A stretch of DNA of 64,000 bases from Monoplex corrugatus (GCA_030674185.1 CM060308.1:34470089-34534088), one strand, 5' to 3'. Numbered from the stretch's first letter, positions 1 to 62,597 are shown. Made by a program: numbers and translations. The notes: generated by a model from the sequence alone, not told the origin.

Positions 1-38
1 AAGATAGAGCAGAAGACAGATCCTTGACAGAGAAAGAC
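1..38 (-). CDS. ARID4: Candidate start of the next ARID4 exon, cut by the window edge
   Basis: A good pyrimidine tract and acceptor (TCCTCTGCAG) ends at 39. The following bases can be read SFSVKDLSS, which resembles the aromatic-x-hydrophobic-x-acidic-Leu pattern I recall just before the C-terminal coiled coil of vertebrate ARID4. Phase fits if exon 23 ends at 1395 (weak donor GTTTCA). With the other donor at 1378 the frame reads differently. The exon continues outside the window, so this is only a suggestion. Confidence 0.25.
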
Positions 39-1377
39 CTGCAGAGGATAAACTCATCAAAATTTGCATTAAACTGTCCATCCTCTGTTCTGGCAAATAT
101 TGCCTCCTTCCTTTTTCTTCGCCTTAAAAAGCCATGATACACACACCAAGTGTTGTTCATACTTTTGTATATTCACACAACCAATGAGTAATGGTTCTGC
201 TGCAGTCCAACTTTGTTTTTATCAGTTGGCATCGGGTGAGGGACAGGGAGACAGATGGAAGGGGTTAAGCACAGCTTGCAAAAGTTTATTTTTATAGCAC
301 CAAATACACAGTTTGCAAGAGCAGATTGAAATCAAAAAGCAGAATACACCATTATGTACACAGGCATCATCAGCTGCAGTCTAACTGGGCAAGCCTTCTT
401 TTTTTCAAAACTTCTTCCTTCACAGTCTGGAAACTCTTGTTGTGAAGTTGTGAAGAAGAGTGACTGTTTTCTCTATTGCCACTTTCACCAAGACTTCTAG
501 TAATGGTACCAAATCAATGCACTTTTTGGCCACTGAAGCATTTTCCAGCCACCTGTGATCTGAGAATTTTGAAAGAAACACTGTGGATCCAGTAACTTGT
601 TGCGTTTTTGCGACCAATCATTGAACAGAAGCGGCTTGAAAAAAACAAAAAAACAACTTTTGTTTAGGGAGTTAATGCTCAATTCATCTGAAATTCTCAA
701 TTCATCTGATATATCAACATTGCCTATTAGTTTGCAAATGACTGATCTTTGACGTGAAATCATACCAAGTTAGCTAAAAAAAAAAAAACAATGTAAATTT
801 CTAAACACTTTTTGGTGACATTTTATTTTTTCTGAAAATAAGCACCTACAAGCACACAGAACACTGAATTGGAAAATACAAGGATCTATGGTCAAATCCA
901 AGGACCTACAAGGCCTTGGGCACTTCCACCTCAAATCCCGAAACCTATAAGCACCTGCAAGGACTGTGTGAACTCTGTTCAACATTATCACTTAATGGCT
1001 AATCTCTAGACTCGATGCTGTGGTGGAGGAATGATGGGATGCTGCAGCAGATAGGTTCCTCTATCTGTTGCACAGGAATGTGACAGCAAGCAGGCCAGGT
1101 ATGCTAAGATTGGTTTATTCTTTGATGGTTACCACCAATCTCTTCCTACCTTCCTCACAGCCTCTGAATTCTAAAATTTCAAATGAAACATACTATATAA
1201 ATACATGCACATTGTCCAAATTAATTTAATACATTATCAACATGGTGTCATAATAATATTCCACATCAAGACTTCTGTAACAATATAAATTCGTTATCTC
1301 AATATGAACACATCCATTAACATGAATGATTAAAAAATGAATATTATGTAGCACTAAAATATAAAAGAAAACAGTAC
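39..1377. other. Intron-like stretch without a recognised gene
   Basis: AT-rich sequence between candidate exon 24 and exon 23 of ARID4. Short open frames on both strands show no recognisable domain, and there is no clear repeat structure. Confidence 0.5.
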
Positions 1378-52445
<51,068 letters not shown>

Positions 52446-52448
<3 letters not shown>

Positions 52449-52600
52449 GGCAAGATTTTTTTCTCCAATAATTCCACAGCTATATAGGATCAATGCCAAG
52501 TTTTCGTGACATGTGATCGAGCTTTTTCGGCGATTATTTTACTCAACAACTCCAGAAATTGTCTGCATTACTCTTCCTGCGAAACAACAACTTGTCCTGA
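52446..52600 (-). CDS. ARID4: ARID4 exon 1: 5' UTR and start codon only
   Basis: GCCATG is followed at once by the donor GTAAGT. Splicing to exon 2 gives [14 protein letters not shown] in frame and a Kozak-like GCCATGG. The only coding bases are 52448-52446. The upper limit is a guess, since I cannot see the transcription start. The frame upstream of the ATG is open for some distance but has no earlier ATG that I found. Confidence 0.8.
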
Positions 52601-52604
52601 ACAT

Positions 52605-52670
52605 GCCGATTCCTGATTGGCTGAAGGTCACGTGGTAAATGAATTGCGCCTTTGGCATGCGCGTCAGTGA
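52605..52670 (-). promoter_or_regulatory. Probable ARID4 proximal promoter
   Basis: Contains ATTGGCT (inverted CCAAT, 52616-52622), the E-box CACGTG (52629-52634) and an NRF1-like GCATGCGC (52655-52662) within about 60 bp, some 160-220 bp upstream of the start codon. No TATA box is obvious. Confidence 0.5.
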
Positions 52671-52699
52671 TGTGACCTTCTGTGTCTGCGTATGGATGT

Positions 52700-53503
52700 A
52701 CCTCCCGTTTTTGTGCATTTTAAAGTTTAGTTCAACTGATTTGAGCTGTTCAAACTGTTTGCTGTAAAGATCAAAAGGTATTTCATATTATTATTATTTA
52801 AACATATATATTTTGTCGTGAATAGCCTTGGGTCACTGTATTAAAATTACAGATGTGTTAACTTTTGTGAACATCCGGGTCTCTCCGCGATTTGCCACTA
52901 GGCGGTGCTGCGGGCTATGGCAATACACGTTTTGGACACAAAATCTACACACTCATGACGACCTGAAAGACCTACCCACTTTGGTGTCACGACCTGAAAA
53001 TGATAGAAAGCTCGGTAGAAAATTCATTACTGTCTGGAGTTCAAACTGTTGTTTCAATTGTATAAAGATTATGATTATGGTATTAAACTATTGATAGGCC
53101 TATGCTAATTCAGTAATTGACTGATTAGGCCTATGGCTATAGGCTTGTTTGTACCCTTGCACTGTGGTGTAAGCATAATGGATGGTAATAAACAATGATC
53201 CCCCCTCCCCCAAAGAAAAAAAAACCACCAATGTGATACAGGCTGTAGACTATAATAAGCTTCATTGATTCAGTCTGACAGTTTTTAGGCTTGTATTTAG
53301 GCCAAATCAAAGTTATTCTTGGGCTGATTCCAGGCGTCCACCACATGCCTCATGATCAAGTTCTAAATTTTGTCAGATAAACTATCAGAATAATTCACAG
53401 AATTCTGTAGGCCTACACAGACACTGAGAAATTGAAGTGATGGACAGCAAAGAATCCTGCTTGTGTTGTAAAGAAAGGGTTAACTCAGTGTCTATGGGCC
53501 TGG
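52700..53503. other. Upstream of ARID4, no gene recognised
   Basis: AT-rich with scattered CpGs. A divergent transcript is possible but nothing in the sequence proves it. Confidence 0.4.
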
Positions 53504-53752
53504 TTGCACAAAAAATCTTTAGGGGCCTATCAGATTTTAAGATTTTTTTTTTCGCATTCAGTTGGTACTGATGGTCTTGAAACCAAAAGCTTAGAACTAT
53601 TGTTCAAATCTGTTGGTTATGATAATTCAGCAGACAGGTTTGAAAGATATTTGATGCCAATCTTAGTATTTAAGTATCTGCAGAATATGAAAACTTTGAT
53701 ACCTGTACTGTGCAGTTTAAAAATGTGCTTGAAGAAAGAAGTTATAGATTAA
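53504..53752 (+). other. Unrecognised open frame of 82 codons
   Basis: After a pyrimidine tract and CATTCAG acceptor-like site (ending about 53560) the frame reads VGTDGLETKSLELLFKSVGY then RFERYLMPILVFKYL. It looks protein-like but I do not recognise it, and no partner exons were found. Confidence 0.2.
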
Positions 53753-53759
53753 TGCCTTG

Positions 53760-54640
53760 CTGAATCATTTTAGGCTACCGAATTTGTTTAGAACTCTCAA
53801 CAATTTGGCAGAAGTGCATGCCAAGGAGAATATTTTACATGATTTGATGAGATTCATCAACGCAAGAAATATTTGTGTATTTGAATGTTTTTTCAATTTT
53901 TTGATTGAGAACAACTGCCTTCGCTGCCTCTCCTGACTGACATCAGTTTGTGCTTTCACTTTCAGGGTTTTTAAAACTTAAGTGTCAGTGTCATTTCAGA
54001 CATAACACAGTCGTAATTGTATGTCTAAAAAGATAGACGGTGTCCAGAATGTCCAAATCATCAGTGATAGCAATTACTGTAGAGGCACTAGTAGACTTTA
54101 CAAAATAGTCTTGTGATGTTTCCCATTGGTGTCTTTTGAATCTGTCTGATTAAAGATTTTTACACCATGAGCAGAATAAAGTGTTTTAGCTAGAATTTTC
54201 AGGTAAGCATTTGAAGATGCCATTGTTAATTTTTTTTTTTTCATGTTGAGTGGGGTTAAATCATGTCATGTGTCAGCCAAGCCAATGAGGAAACATTGGC
54301 ATGAAATGGTTGTAAACAGAACATTCCTGATCAGGATTGTTAATGTTAGTACAAAGAGATTTTTTAAAACTAATTTTATTAAAAATGGCTGGCTTGGGTG
54401 CAGTTTTGCTACCAAATTTGTTAGGATAGGGGTCTTAAACTGCTACTTTTGATATGAGGTAAAATATAGCATTTGTGCTTTACTAGTCTGCAATTTGATA
54501 ATCTTAGAACACACTGCAGTCAAAAATTGACACCCCTGTTTGTGATACTTTTCATTCTAGCTCAGAACTGGGCAAAGTAACTGGGTTTTGGGGATAACCT
54601 GCCCCTGTTTATATATTTTTTTTCAGAGCGTTAATTTCAA
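53760..54640. other. AT-rich stretch, nothing recognised
   Basis: No domain-bearing frame, repeat or terminus seen. Confidence 0.4.
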
Positions 54641-55002
54641 GTCCGTGTTGGTATTCTTCTCTCAGACATCCATGAGCAGGAGCTGGGTGTACCACATGGG
54701 AGCATTTTCTCTCTTGCACTGTTCAAAAATAAGATCAACAATATAGTCACAAGTAAGTACAGCAGGCCTCTGACTGTTCCCTTTTTGTGGATGATTTTGC
54801 AGTATACGCAGGTGAAAGTGTATGTGGGCGTTCAGGGTAGCTCCAGCTCTGAGTAAATAGAATCCAGCAGTAGGCAGAGATAAGTGTAAATGGCTTGGCT
54901 TTCTCTGCAACCACAACACAGTCATATCAGTGCGTAAAGAAACTATATTTCTGGGAGTTATTTTTGATCAGAAGTTGAATTTCCTTAGTCATATCTAACA
55001 TC

Positions 55003-55216
55003 TTAACCCTTTGAGTCCCACACCCTGCCCACCAGCAACCTGCAATGTCAACCATGCTAGCAATAGCAAAGCAAAAATTTAACCCTTTGACTCCCTCACC
55101 ATATCCACCAGCTTCTTGTAGGTGAGCTTTCTGCAGGAAGCTGGTGGATAGGGTGAGGGAATCTAAGGGTTACATTTTTGCAGTTGGTGGATAGGGTGCA
55201 AGAGTTGGAGGGTTAA
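55003..55216. mobile_element. Nested pair of TTAACCCTTTG MITEs inside the decayed LINE
   Basis: Outer copy: TTAACCCTTTGAGTCCC at 55003 to GAGGGTTAA ending 55216. Inner copy: TTAACCCTTTGACTCCC at 55079 to AAGGGTTA ending about 55172. The inner one carries a CCACCAGCTTCTTG / CAGGAAGCTGGTGG hairpin. Confidence 0.75.
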
Positions 55217-55309
55217 AACCTCATGCCAAAAAGCTTTGACCATTCTTCCAAGTCATAGCTCACAGGATTGGGGTGCTGACAAGAAAACACTGCTTCACCA
55301 GCATAAAGT

Positions 55310-55870
55310 CCCCCATGGGGATGCCGAGGTCTCTTTCACTGTGGTATCCCCACCTGAAGAAAATTCTGTGCTAGAAATTTTCCTCTTCTGTCACTCTCAT
55401 TGTTTCTGCCTTATTCCTTTGCTTTCTGTCATTTCTTCCTATCATTCTGCCTTGCTGGTCCATTCATATATATATGTTCAATTAAGTCTTATGTACTTCT
55501 CTTAGGACTGATAATTGTGTAAATTTATTAAGTGCGTTTTGGGCTGTAGAGAAATGAGATATGCAGTTCTAAGCAATTCTAGGTAATTTAGGCCCATTTT
55601 TATGCTTTAGTGTCCTTAGTTATGTTTAAATTTGTATTCAGGTACATTTTTTTTTTATTCCCCTGTATGATAAATTGGACGGAGTGGTCAGCATCAGAGG
55701 CATATCCTTAGATTATGTGCGACAATGTATTGATATGTGCATTTAATTTTTTTCTTTTTTTCCAGTTGAAATATTGTGTGTGTGTATTGAAATGGTTATA
55801 GCCCTGATATGGCTGTACGCAGTCAGCTGGGCTTTAAACAAAAATAACAATAACAAGAACAATAACAATA
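55310..55870 (+). mobile_element. 566-bp family copy in plus orientation
   Basis: Runs from CCATGGGGATGCCGAGG through TCATTTCTTCCTATCATTCT, AAATTGGACGGAGTGGTCAG and GTACGCAGTCAGCTGGGCTT to an (AAC/AAT)n tail. It splits the LINE between its LLH and LYRAL codons. Confidence 0.75.
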
Positions 55871-56760
55871 ACAATACCAATAACCTGTACAGAGCTTTAA
55901 TTTGCTCTAAACTGGACTATAGCTGTGCAGTTTATGGCTCTGCAAGACCCTCCTACCTAAGAATATTGGATCCCACTCACAATGAAGGGTTTTGCCTCTG
56001 TCTTGGTCATTTTTGCATATTCAGAACAGCTCCTGTGTCCAGTTTATATGCAGAGGCAAGGGAATCCTCCCTCTCCACCTGTAGATTAACCTTAAACTTC
56101 TTTTTGTTAAAGCTGTTCTCTGAACTGGAAAACCCAGCTTACAACTGTGTCATCAACCCCAAATTTCAAACCAATTTAAAAAAAATCTAATTAGGTTATT
56201 TTTCCACTGGGATTCTGTATCCATCATCACGTGCAAAAGGCAGGTACAGATTTAGCTATTGTTTCAGACTTCTCCAAATTTTCAGACAGCCCAGCATGGA
56301 CCTTGAAAATACCTAATGCCCATTTTGATCTTGCTCCTTTCCTTTAAAGACTCTACCAGTTCATTGGCATACATGTTGTTTTATGCAGAACTGTCATCCC
56401 ACAAAATATTCACAGATGGATCAAAGTCTGATGACAGTGTCGCTGCAACTGCCTTTTGTTCAGCTGTTCCCAATCTTTCATTTTCAAAACATATTGAATA
56501 TTCCCTCTAACAGCTCCGTTTATGAATACTACTGAACTGATTACTCTGGTTTGGGCACTAAAGATGGTGTCCCAATCCAAGCATAAAGATTTTCTTATCC
56601 TTTCAGACTCCCTTCCACTTTGCAGACAGTTGGTGGCCAAAATTTTCATCAGAGCTTCAGAAATTCTTGAACTCTTTTTCTCTCTTACAACAAAAGGTTA
56701 CCACATTGTTTCTGCCTTGGTTGCTGGTCATGTTGGTATTTGAGGATTGTTTTCACTTGG

Positions 56761-57570
56761 GTTCCTGCACAATGAGGCATAAGCACTATATAGTATATCG
56801 TGGATTCCTTAAAGAACATCTTCAGAGATATTCCTCTGGTTGCAGTTGTCAAGGTTTTTCAAGAGATAGTAGATTTCATCTGATACAATTATGTATTGGA
56901 AAGGTTTTTATGCATTTTACTAGACTTGACAGGATAATGATGTGATTTTTCAGTGCTGTCTTTTTACTGTTAAACTTGTGAGTTTTTAACATGTTGTTAG
57001 TCCTGATATGGCATTAATAGTCGACTGGGATACAAGGAATATGAACCTGAACACACAAGACGACTCATTCTGTGGTGGAGGGTCACATTTATTCATTTGT
57101 TTTGTCTTGACTAATTAAGTAATTTATTTGTTGTGCACTTTTGTTTGGTCTTCCAAAATGTCTTCTCCACAGGCTGTTGAAACTGTTTGATGTAAAGATC
57201 AGTATAGTTCAAAGTTCAAAGTGATCCTAGTTATTTATTTATTATAAAAAATTTATTTTTCAGAATTATGCTGCCTGGCTAGTTTCAAATTTATCTTCAA
57301 ATATACGCATACCTGCCCTCTTCTCAAATCATTGCATTGAATTCCTGTTCAGTCTAGAATCAGTTATAAATATCCATTGTGCTTTGCATCTTCCTTTGGA
57401 GCAAGCTGTCAGTATTTCTCTGACATTCTTAACATCTTAGATAAAATAACCCAAGCAGAAAAAATTTCTCTCATTTTGATATCAGAAATGGCAGAATGTT
57501 TTGTGTTCCATATTTCGAACCAAATTTTTTTTATCACCACATATTTAATTAAATTACCAGTGTCCAGTAA
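56761..57570. other. Flank of the decayed LINE, nothing recognised
   Basis: AT-rich, with no coding frame that I can assign. Confidence 0.4.
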
Positions 57571-57871
57571 TTAACTCTTTGGAGACGCATCCTAAAATGG
57601 CTTCTGAAACTCTCGAGACGCACAGTTTTTGGTACTTTTTAAAAAGTTATGGACAATATCGAATGACAGAATAAACCTATCCTGTTATAATATATGTTTT
57701 AAAAGGTCAATGGTTAAACTCTGCTGTCAGTATAATCTCCCTTATTATAGTATGTATACATGTAGTCTTGATGAAAAAACCCATAACATCTCTGCAGCTA
57801 TAGCTGTGGAGCATCACAGTTGAGACATGGAGCTCCGCAGCTATAGCTGCGGAGTGTCGCCATCAAGTTAA
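57571..57871. mobile_element. TTAA-flanked MITE with two copies of a 22-bp palindrome
   Basis: Begins TTAACTCTTTGGAGACGC and ends with an approximate complement (GTCGCCATCAAGTTAA). Near its right end GCAGCTATAGCTGC sits at the centre of a perfect 22-bp palindrome (57833-57854), with an imperfect copy about 41 bp to the left. Probably piggyBac-like by its TTAA ends. Confidence 0.55.
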
Positions 57872-57964
57872 TATGAAAAGAACTTTCAGCCCACATTAGA
57901 CATTGAGCTTCAACCACTTCCTTTGAATCTGAAATCTGCTCTGAAAGTGGTTTTTTTAAAACTA

Positions 57965-58690
57965 CAGTGTCAGCAAAAAAAATCTTTAAGTGTACATTGC
58001 CTATGAGCTATCACAAACCCTAAGTGGTTTGATGCTGAGTGTTGTGTGTGCCTGGGACGGCAGTGTTCTTGCTTGACTGTTGCACACTCTTTGTGAGCAT
58101 AATATCGTGTGTTCTATTTTTAGCACCGATGTAATGAGCCTGCCCTTCAGTATGCTTCTTTGAAGGCTAGTTAGCCTGGTAACTGCATCACAACTGACTG
58201 ACGATGGGTCGAAAGAAGCTTTCCAGTGAAGAAAGAGTTTGTGCTTTAACTCTTTTAGAACAAGGAATATCAGTAATAAGAGTTGCTGCAGATTTAGGGG
58301 TGACAAGACAAGCTGTTTAGGACCTGAAGAGAAGGGCCAAGTCTTTGCCTCCAGGTACCTGTCCGACAAGAAAAGAAGGGTCTGGCAGGAAAAGAAAAAC
58401 AACACAGAGTACTGATACTAGTGATAGCATCTTAAAACGTGAAGTGCAGTCAGACCCATTCATAACTGCTGCAGCATTGAAGAAAATCCATCCAGCTCTG
58501 CTTCAAGATGTGTCAACTAGAACAGTAAGACATTGTCTTCAGAAGGACCTAGTGTTACGAGCTCGCCGGGCTGCAAGGAAACCTCTCTTAACCAAGGCCA
58601 TGAGAAAGAAAAGGGTGGCTTTTTGCAAGAGATATCTGCACTGGACAGCAGAGGACTGGAAAAAGGTGGTTTTCTCAGATGAACTGGGAA
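57965..58690 (+). mobile_element. Tc1/mariner-like transposon, 3'-truncated
   Basis: Starts after a TA dinucleotide with CAGTGTCAGCAAAAAAAA, a Tc1-type terminus. The transposase follows. There is no right terminus, since a repeat replaces the element after about 58690. Confidence 0.75.
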
Positions 58691-58710
58691 CTGGATATGT
58701 CCTGTATTGA
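58204..58710 (+). pseudogene. Tc1-like transposase, truncated and with an in-frame stop
   Basis: Starts MGRKKLSSEERVCALTLLEQ, then VAADLGVTRQAV, a TAG at 58318-58320, and DLKRRAKSLP. It continues RKRKTTQSTDTSDSILKREV, TVRHCLQKDLVLRARR and WKKVVFSDE. The two helix-turn-helix units and the first catalytic Asp (FSDE) are present. The second Asp and the final Asp/Glu are lost by truncation. Confidence 0.85.
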
Positions 58711-59031
58711 TAGTACATCTTTTAACTGCATCCATGGCAGACCTGCATTATAATTTATATCTACAGGTGTAAGTCTGTATCCATGTTTCTTGGGGATACC
58801 TTTTTTCGAGCATAGCCAGAGTCAGAGTTTTCTTGCTCATGGCAGTGTGCTCGTCATTTGTACTGAGACAAAGAACTGAGGTGTGGATGGCTATGTTCTT
58901 CAGCCTGTCTTCCTGGGATGGAGGACCACTGTGGGTTTAGCAGGCTCTACTTTTGTTGGCAGCTGTTTGTCTGTTGACAGCAAAGAAAACAAATGAGAGT
59001 CTTAACCCTTTAACTCCCGCACCCTGTCTAC
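58693..59031. repeat. 340-bp direct repeat, copy 1
   Basis: ATATGTCCTGTATTGATAGT to CACCCTGTCTACA. Nearly identical to 60059-60399. It truncates the Tc1-like transposon and ends in a TTAACCCTTTAACTCC MITE terminus. Confidence 0.9.
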
Positions 59032-59048
59032 ATTGGTTTCTGTTCCAG

Positions 59049-59131
<83 letters not shown>

Positions 59132-59155
59132 GTCTTCATTGGTTTTCTGTTCCAG

Positions 59156-59211
<56 letters not shown>
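59049..59211. repeat. Two (GT)n tracts
   Basis: About 59050-59130 and 59157-59211, separated by a copy of the unit CATTGGTTT-CTGTTCCAGTT that also precedes the first tract. Confidence 0.97.
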
Positions 59212-59214
<3 letters not shown>

Positions 59215-59219
59215 TAATT

Positions 59220-60058
59220 ATTTTAGATTAAAGAAAAAATTCTCTTTTACACAAAGAAAGCCAATTTGTTCCGTCAAAATGTAGGGACACTAAATGAACT
59301 GCCGATTGCTGTGTAGGTTGTAGAGCGAGTTTTAAATACTAAATGTATAGTTCAGGACTGTTTTGCCCACATTGTGTAGGCGATGTGTTGCTACAGTCTG
59401 TATACTCCCATCTTCGGTGAACATGCATGCTATGTATTTTCATATTTCCATAAGGCATGGGACACTGACATGATTTACTTTTACAGAATCTTTGGCATCT
59501 GTTTTCAGAGTGTTTACTTTAATGTATTGATGAATTTATATTTTGATGTTCTGCGTGTGTATCTCAGAAACTCATCAGGTGGTTCAGTCTGTTGTTCCCA
59601 GTCTGCAGGGGGTGGATAATGACATGCTGGAAGCTGATTGTAATTGTTTCTGGGCTGCTCTGAACAGACTTGATGATGGTTTTCAGCTCTGTGAGGCTGA
59701 TGTTATTTTTTTGTTTTGTTTGTTTGTTTGTTCATGCTCTGCTCCTTGCTGCTGCTTGTTCGTTTCCTGAGAACCACATTATGAGGGGATCCACTGCAGT
59801 ACCTGTCTGGTGCACCTGATGTTGTGCAGTGCTTCTTGCAGATGTGGGAGTTTGCTTGCAGTGTTTGCTTCCAGGACTGACATAACATAGATCTGATCTG
59901 TACTGTAAGGAATACTTATTTGGTTGTTATGGTCTGCAGTGTTGTTTATGATGTTTGCTGCATGGATTAGGATCTCAACTTCGGCTCTGCAGTTTGTGCA
60001 GTGAAGATCAGTTGGTATTACTTCAGCCTGCCATTATCAATTTGGGAACTGAATTAGT
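59220..60058. other. Spacer between the 340-bp repeats
   Basis: Holds short frames only. No domain or terminus recognised. Confidence 0.4.
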
Positions 60059-60399
60059 GAATATGTCCTGTATTGATAGTACATCTTTTAACTGCATCCG
60101 TGGCAGACCTACATTATAATTTATATCTACAGGTGTAAGTCTGTATCCATGTTTCTTGGGGATACCTTTTTTCGAGCATAGCCAGAGTCAAGAGTTTTCT
60201 TGCTCATGGCAGTGTGCTCGTCATTTGTACTGAGACGAAGAACTGAGGTGTGGATAGCTATGTTCTTCAGCCTGTCTTCCTGGGATGGAGGACCACTGTG
60301 GGTTTAGCAGGCTCTACTTTTGTTGGCAGCTGTTTGTCTGTTGACAGCAAAGAAAACAAATGAGAGTCTTAACCCTTTAACTCCTGCACCCTGTCTACA
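60059..60399. repeat. 340-bp direct repeat, copy 2
   Basis: Same start and end as copy 1 with a few substitutions by eye (for example GCATCCGTGGC for GCATCCATGGC). Flanks differ. Confidence 0.9.
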
Positions 60400-60553
60400 A
60401 CCGCAAAAACTTAACCCTTTGACTCCCCCACCCTATCTACCAACTGCAAAAACTTTACCCTTTGACTCCTGCATCCTGTCAACCAAGCTAGCAAAGCAAA
60501 AACTTAACCTTGACTTTTTCACCCTTGATAGGGTGAGAGAGTCAAAGGGTTAA
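60369..60553. mobile_element. Cluster of TTAACCCTTT MITE ends
   Basis: Several left-type termini in series (60369, about 60412 and a TTTACCCTTTGACTCC variant near 60455) and one right terminus GAGTCAAAGGGTTAA ending 60553, suggesting repeated self-insertion. Confidence 0.65.
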
Positions 60554-60925
60554 AAGAGGCAAATACAAAAAGAACATTATTGGAGATAAGGAAAAGACAA
60601 GTGACATTTATAGGATATTGTATGAGATAAGGGAAATTTGAGCACCTAGTCACAACATGAAAGCTGGAGGGAAAAAGCTCCAAATAGACCAAGAGATAAA
60701 TCATTGAATGGTTTTCCCGGTGGGAAATACAGGTGCAGTGACAAAAGATTTATAGGGAGGGTCATGAACCCCAACACTGTATGGCAATGTACATGATGAT
60801 GATGATGATTTTGGAGACTTCTCTTCGGCAGTCTGGTATCTCTGATGAAGTCTGATCTTTTCAGTCTTCCTGAACCAACTTCCTTCTTTTTTTTGTTTGT
60901 TTTGTTTTGTTTGTTTGTTTTTGTT

Positions 60926-60928
<3 letters not shown>

Positions 60929-61005
<77 letters not shown>
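60929..61005. repeat. (GT)n microsatellite
   Basis: About 38 GT dinucleotides, preceded by TTTG-type simple repeat. Confidence 0.97.
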
Positions 61006-61007
<2 letters not shown>

Positions 61008-61409
61008 TGGGCGCGCGCACATCAAGTGATCTTCTGAGGCACTTTAAATGTGTTTTCCCATGCTGCATCACATGTGATTTATAGGGAAAATATATGCTTC
61101 ATTGTATTCAAGGAAACAAAGACTAATGTACCAGTATAGACTCATTGAGAAGGAAATGCACTGATTTTTTTTTTAACTTAATTTAAAGAACTTAGTAATC
61201 ATGAGAATGACTTCTCTCTTCATAATCTGATACAGATATGTTGCAATTTGAATTGCAGTGATAATGCTTGAAAAATGTTAAGTGTATTATTTATAATGCA
61301 TTTTATACATGTTTTTGTTGTTGTTCCATCTTTCATTGGTTCTTTTGTTTTCTGTTTATATATGTGATCAGATTCACAGAGTAGGGTTTGTTTTATCATC
61401 TTGTTACAG

Positions 61410-61579
61410 GAGGTCTGACACCTCAGAATCTGGCATCCTCAAGTCCAGCTACTGATCCTCTCACCACTGCTGACTCCGACCAACTGGCCAAGACATGTTT
61501 TGCAAGGTTATCTGTCCATCATTACCACCACTCAGGCAGACATGGCGTTTGCCTGCACATCCAAGTTCCACCAACCTAA
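61410..61579 (+). other. Possible terminal exon of an unidentified plus-strand gene
   Basis: CTTGTTACAG acceptor-like site, then GGLTPQNLASSSPATDPLTT and on to a stop TAA at 61577. The sequence then runs about 800 bp without features, like a 3' UTR. No homology recognised and no upstream exon found. Confidence 0.15.
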
Positions 61580-62360
61580 TGTCACCATTTCAACACCAGC
61601 TAGATTCGCTCAGCAGATCCTATGGCCACCTCCATCTGACTCTTGACAACGCTATGTGACACTGACAGCCAGCCTCCAGAAATGCTGCTGTAAATACAAG
61701 TAATCCTGTCTTGTGTCGTGGCATTTTTAAAGATTTCAGTATCCTTAAATTAGAAAAAAAAAGGGGGGTGAGGGAGTAGATTGTTTCTCATTGACTGGGA
61801 GAAATGTGCGTATGTGGCAGAAATGTGTTAGCAAATTCTCTTGGTGTTTTATGGATGGATTGAGATCATTGAGGAGTCATCAATGCATACCTTTGGAATC
61901 ATAGCACCAAGATCAAGTTCACATGGATCAAGAAGGTGGTTATAACTTATATTATAATCATTACTTTTTAGGAAGATGCATAAATTCCTCTTTATCAGGA
62001 ACTTGTGATAATACTTACATTTTGTTTTCAGTATTATGGCAGTCTACCACTGTCCTGGCTTCACATCAACAGTTTTACTTCATCTGATGCTGCTTCATGA
62101 TCACAGTGTAGGAAATCTTGTCAGCATGGCTTTACCGTCTTGCTTGTTATTTCATTTTATATTGTTCGTTAGTTTGCTTTCTTTTCTCCAAACCATTTGA
62201 CAGAAATAAGACAAATAAGGGACTTGACTATCACTCATGGAAGAGAATAGACAGGTTTTGCTGCATCTGCTATCTCGGCATGGTTTTGCACTGAGATTTA
62301 TGTAATACCTCACCTGTTGTAGTGTTTTGTATTTGTTGAAACTGTGAAGCAGCTGTAAGC
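61580..62360. other. No gene recognised
   Basis: AT-rich. No frame, repeat or terminus that I can support. Confidence 0.4.
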
Positions 62361-62366
62361 ATTAAG

Positions 62367-62597
62367 CAGGGCTTAAAACGTTCCGCGTCTGGGCGGAATT
62401 CCACGATTTCGGTTTGTCAAAAAACCAAACAAACAAACAAAAATACAAACAAACAAACAAACAAAAACCGAAAGGAGCAAGGCATCCGTGATCAGCTTGC
62501 AAGCGTTCATAGCAACAGCGCGCAAGTTATGGCCCCTGATTTGCCCCTGGACCCCCCTAGTTTCAGTGTTTTTTTCCTCCTCCTGCTTTAAGCCCTG
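62367..62597. mobile_element. 231-bp MITE with CAGGGCTTAAA ends
   Basis: Left end CAGGGCTTAAAAC and right end CTTTAAGCCCTG are inverted repeats. The direct repeat ATTAAG flanks it on both sides (62361-62366 and 62598-62603). Contains a (CAAA)n run. CAGGG termini suggest a hAT-like origin. Confidence 0.7.

Larger units (their letters stand above)
54650..56760 (+). pseudogene. Decayed RNase H-bearing LINE, interrupted twice
   Basis: RT pieces: ELGVPHGSIFSLALFKNKIN (motif B), CSLFVDDFAVYAGES (VDD active site), KETIFLGVIFDQKLNFLSHI. After a MITE: ILPSHSSQDWGADKKTLLH. After a second insertion: LYRALICSKLDYSCAVYGSA, RILDPTHNEGFCLCLGHF. RNase H: SSHKIFTDGSKSDDSVAATA, TLVWALKMVSQSKHKDFLIL, SDSLPL and VAGHVGI. 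This layout is Jockey/I-like, different from the RTE LINEs in ARID4 intron 1. Stops and frame changes show it is dead. Confidence 0.8.

Noticed and set aside
58953..59284. Cys-Val repeat open frames
   Set aside because: Artefact of two (GT)n tracts inside and beside a duplicated non-coding repeat.
58693..60399. LTR retrotransposon
   Set aside because: Direct repeats are LTR-like in their ends, but no gag-pol, primer-binding site or polypurine tract lies between them.
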